This document shows positions 60,901 to 64,000 of a stretch of DNA of 64,000 bases, piece by piece. Origin of the DNA: Laguncularia racemosa (taxonomy: Eukaryota > Streptophyta > Magnoliopsida > Myrtales > Combretaceae). The stretch spans positions 2,666,001 to 2,730,000 of the forward strand of contig JBBMOL010000022.1 in NCBI GenBank assembly GCA_037954665.1. Direction: 5' to 3'. The notes below the pieces were generated by a model. It did not search any database and was not told the DNA's origin. It saw only the letters and a list, made by a program, of their open reading frames with translations. The position numbers were made by a program, and so were the translations under genes. Within the stretch, counting starts at the first letter, position 1; the number at the start of each line of letters is the position of its first letter.

Positions 60901-62311
60901 TTGAATTCATGAACTTGTGTGTGGAATGCTACTTGCTATTTTGCACTCTCAATCTTCCTTTCTTCTTTTGTTAGTTATGAGAAGCATTACATGGAAGAGG
61001 TTAAGCTCAGAGCATCAGAAGAAGCAAAGGCAAAAGAAACTCTAAAACCCGGACAATCATCAAACTCACAGTACAAGGAACCGGATCAGCAAAATAAGAA
61101 GTCCATCTCACCATCTGCTGAGCAGGACTTGGATGTGTTCCTCCTAGGCGATCCTGGAGACAGTGATGAGGGACCAGGTGCGCAACTGTCTATTCTGCAG
61201 TGTGTCAGCATCTATATTTAGAATTTGCTGATAGTTAGTGTTAATGTTATTTTCTGATGAATCAGTGATTTCTGGAAGATTTTGCATCTGATTATACTTT
61301 CAATTTCAGTTTTGGTAGAAAGGCTTGGCCATGATAAAGTTGATAGTTTTGTTGTATTTAAGAATCAATTCATTGTCTTTCTTCGTATGTCATTAAGTAC
61401 ATTCAAAGCTGAAAATTGACATTTAGGTCTAGATTAAGAATTCAGGCTTTGTTATCATTCCTAGGCCAAATTTGACAGGCAGAAAGTTTTATCACCCATG
61501 ATCTTTTGTTTTGGCATATGTTCTATTCTGATGGTCCATTGTCCTCTTGTTGATTTTCTGACCATGTGTACTTTGATGTATTCTGATGGTCCCTCGTTAT
61601 CTTTCAGATGATGGTGATGGGGGCTTTGATGATGATTTTGACAAGATGGTTGATGAATCTGTAAGCATGCCTCTCTAAATCCCTTTCTCTGCTGAAGTTC
61701 ATTTATAGCATTTGTTGGCCTTTATTTTGATATTATGCTATTTTCTGAGAAATATTATGTGGTTCATGTATTACAATTTAAATAGCTATTCTCTCTAGTA
61801 ATTTAGTGCTTCCACAAATATATATATGTACATAGATATTTTAGTTTTTAAGTTATGTTGACTTGCTAACTCTTCTACTGCATGGACTTGTTTAAGACAA
61901 ACCTTTTTTTTCCTGTTATCTATTTTCCGGCATTTGGCATTGATGCGGATAATATCAGAACTTGAAAAATAATAAAATAGCTCTACAACATGCTCACACA
62001 TGTATGCTAGCTTTTAGCTGTGGGGTACCAGAAAGAGTTCTCCATTTTGGTTTTGTTGTCATATTCAACTCAATGATAATCTTGCACTTGATAATTGAGA
62101 AACAATTAGAATTCGAACTGATCTTAACTTCGTCGAGGTCCTGTTTCTCGAAAGATGGATATATTGTGCAGTCAAATAAATAAGTATATACAGCATAATA
62201 GGCAAAGCCTGGTTGGATCTAATTATCTTGCTTATTTACCATCAACTATACCCAATACGTTTATTCTGATTTTGGGGATCCATTCTGCAGGATGATGACA
62301 AGAAATCTTAG
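57935..62311 (+). CDS. BSD-domain protein with N-terminal 11-mer amphipathic repeat
   Basis: Six exons with GT-AG introns join in phase to a 289-residue protein: 57935-58328, 59082-59182, 60012-60109, 60975-61177, 61608-61660 and 62291-62311 (TAG). The ATG at 57935 is the first in frame and starts MDFWNRARSF. Residues 10-80 form an 11-residue periodic, Ala/Lys/Glu-rich helix (K/R at about 16, 27, 38, 49, 60, 71). The BSD domain covers roughly 108-208: GVTEELREFARGINVTTFQ, then KLRYELCPRTMKERKFWRIY with the signature Phe-184 and Trp-185, ending YEKHYMEEV. The acidic C-terminus is GGFDDDFDKMVDESDDDKKS. Length and order fit plant BSD proteins related to animal SYAP1. The molecular role in plants is not well defined. 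The domain call is by motif. All splice sites are canonical, so I consider the gene intact. Confidence 0.92.
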
Positions 62312-62740
62312 AAGACGACATAAGGGCTGCAAACGCAAAATCGTTATTGATCTGCAAATCTCTGGTGTGTCTCTGCAGTGGTCTTGGCATGTCGATTGAG
62401 ACTCTTTTATGATTGGGGACATTCGTCGTATAAAATCTTTTTTAAAAAGGAAAAGACTGAAAGAAATCAGTATATGAATACTGTAACTCTGTACTTTTTT
62501 ACTTTCCACTCCTGTTTCCATCTGAGTTTTCTTTTCTTTTTTTCTTTTTTTGGCTTTTCATGTGATTTTTTTTTTACTCCATTATTCTTTACGTTTTTTG
62601 GAAAGAGGGGAGGAATTGTAAAGAATTTTGTTCTTCTGTTAAGTAACTCGATGCCATCTGTAAACATTATTTTATTCTGTTACTATCATGAAGTACAATT
62701 TTTTACTACAGTGCTGCATACTGCTTCGATATTTTAGTTA
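62312..62740 (+). other. probable 3' UTR of the BSD gene
   Basis: The sequence after the stop has pyrimidine-rich and T-rich stretches (62520-62580) and no clear AATAAA signal up to 62740. A 119-codon frame at 62378-62737 is low-complexity and inside this UTR, so it is not annotated as a gene. Confidence 0.45.
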
Positions 62741-63200
62741 CTTGGGCAACTCAATCTACACTCATCATTCAAGCCTCTACCTTGCACTTGCTGTGCTAGT
62801 TCAAGCCTCATCTCACCTTTATGATTTGAAGCGATCCTCTGAAAGTCCTACTTTATATGCTCCTAAGTCCTAATGACGGTGGATTATTGATTCACGCCAC
62901 TTGTTCCACTTCCTCCTGCAGGTGGATTTTCGTTTGAGAAAATGTATGCTTCGATACTTACGTTAAACTAAAAATGAATTTCCATTTCGAAAAAAAAGGG
63001 TTTATAAGAATACCACTTTTTGATGTTCCCGAGTTCGGAATTCTAGGGAATGCTCTGGAAAATGTTATTTCTAGTCATTTTTCATGTTATCTATAATTTC
63101 ACCAAATAATATTCGTAGTTTGATGGAATTATTAAAAGGGTTAAAATCATAATTTAATAAAAAATATTATAAAAACAAAATAACTACTTTTTCAATCAAA
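62741..63200. other. intergenic DNA, no gene seen
   Basis: No supported frame or repeat. The distal end runs into the hAT fragment. Confidence 0.5.
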
Positions 63201-63202
63201 TT

Positions 63203-63438
63203 CTTATAACCAATTGTGAGTATAAATTAAAGTTTCTACTTTTTTAGGAAGTACGGAACTAAGTCAAGATATAAGCACCAATACTAAAAGTAGTTACAGT
63301 AATTGAAATACTAACTACATCATAAGCTATTTATATATAAATACAAATGCCTTTGATATTGGGTTTTCTAATATTTCAATACATCCAACTCTAAATAAAA
63401 GTTTATATTCAATACCAATTCATCTAAATATAGTTTAT
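63203..63438 (-). pseudogene. duplicated hAT C-terminus, distal copy
   Basis: This 236-bp segment is a tandem copy of 63441-63696: both begin near TATAACCAATTG and include TTAGGAAGTA.GGAA, AAGCACCAATACTAAAAG, ACTAACTACATCATAAGC and CATC.AACTCTAAATAAAAG. On the - strand it would repeat the dimerisation region after the end of the ORF. Stops and shifts prevent a frame. Confidence 0.75.
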
Positions 63439-63441
63439 ATC

Positions 63442-63741
63442 CTATAACCAATTGCAAATACAAATTAAAGTTTCTACATTTTTAGGAAGTATGGAATTGT
63501 GTTGTTTAGTCAAGATACAAGCACCAATACTAAAAGAAAATTTAGATGCTACTATAATAATTGGAATACTAACTACATCATAAGCCATTATATATAAATA
63601 CGAATGCTTTTGAAATTGAGTTTTCCAATATTTCAATACATCTAACTCTAAATAAAAGTTTATATCTAATATCAGTTCATCTAGATATAGATTTAAGAAA
63701 GATTTATTAATAGGCTCTACCTCAATTGACAATACTCTCAC
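63442..63741 (-). pseudogene. hAT transposase C-terminal dimerisation domain fragment
   Basis: The frame reads KSFLNLYLDELILDINFYLE, then LDVLKYWK (residues 33-40), VVSIPIIIVASKFSFSIGAC and KQHNSILPKNVETLI ending CNWL. This is the hAT C-terminal dimerisation motif (FDVL.WW....P.L..MA.D.L.IP...VASE..FS.GG....R..L.P.....L....WL). The Glu of ASE is Lys here and GG is GA. The rest of the transposase should lie to the right, where a - strand Ser/Gln-rich string (SSSQVGSSQVQQTFGGGG, about 63880-63940) hints at a linker before the window ends. A plant RICESLEEPER-type gene is an alternative origin, but the decay favours a transposon relic. Confidence 0.8.
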
Positions 63742-64000
63742 ATCATTAGCGAAAAAAATATAGTAAAGATAATATTATTTAAAAAAAATAACAAAAGTAA
63801 TTGTTGAACTTATATCAAGAGTAACAAAATTGATACCCAGACTTTTTTCAAATCCTAAGCTTCCTATAGGTCCTTTACCTATACCCCCACCTCCAAATGT
63901 TTGTTGAACTTGAGAAGATCCAACTTGAGAGCTCGAAAATATGCTTTACTTGCTCTATTCTTGTAATATTTTTGAAAGAGTTTATATAATTTATTCTTTA
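63742..64000 (-). pseudogene. hAT element continuing past the window edge
   Basis: A - strand reading gives short Gly/Ser-rich strings and no complete domain. It is expected to connect to the missing N-terminal part of the hAT transposase outside the window. Confidence 0.35.

Noticed and set aside
62378..62737. 119-codon + strand frame after the BSD gene
   Set aside because: Phe- and Ser-rich translation of the T-rich 3' UTR; no independent support.

Overview
This window is eukaryotic, from a plant nuclear genome. It is AT-rich, intron-containing and dominated by nested transposable elements of typical plant families: Ty3/gypsy LTR retrotransposons, PIF/Harbinger, CACTA and hAT. A woody eudicot, possibly grapevine (Vitis), is my best guess from the style of the repeats. 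That is inference and was not tested. Only one host gene is well supported: a six-exon BSD-domain protein gene on the + strand at 57935-62311.

Left part (1-27 kb). An AT-rich stretch leads into a decayed PIF/Harbinger DNA transposon (about 3480-7750). It carries a transposase relic and a Myb/SANT-like ORF, both on the - strand, and is split by a 1.24-kb non-autonomous CACTA element (4264-5505, TSD TGA). A solo gypsy LTR lies at 10998-11442. A second PIF/Harbinger copy (12360-14421 plus 23888-24660) is interrupted by a 9.47-kb non-coding LTR retrotransposon (14422-23887, perfect TSD AAACC), which I read as a LARD. Two copies of an unidentified 85-90 bp repeat family lie at 9840-10790 and 25800-26770.

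Middle (27-56.5 kb). An old + strand gypsy element of the Tat/Retand type (27254-56517) contains two later insertions. One is a 4.84-kb TG...CA sequence that is probably a giant solo LTR (28429-33271, TSD AACGT/AACAT). The other is a 14.77-kb gypsy element on the - strand (34116-48883, TSD CTATT/CTATC). Removing both leaves an element of about 9.65 kb whose gag and pol rejoin. The inner element keeps, in transcription order, an extra 5' ORF with a plant-mobile-domain-like look, gag, protease, RT, RNase H and integrase. All are broken by stops, and several catalytic residues are substituted.

Right part (56.5-64 kb). A 220-bp sequence found just left of the outer element is repeated just right of it. 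About 1.2 kb of intergenic and promoter DNA follows, then the BSD gene. At the window edge is a tandemly duplicated hAT transposase C-terminus on the - strand, which runs out of the window.

The LARD and the inner gypsy element share LTR ends, leader, primer-binding site and polypurine tract. They also carry short minisatellites in the same place, so they look like a non-autonomous/autonomous pair. Both LTR families contain a tRNA-like segment, clear in the inner element and degraded in the LARD.
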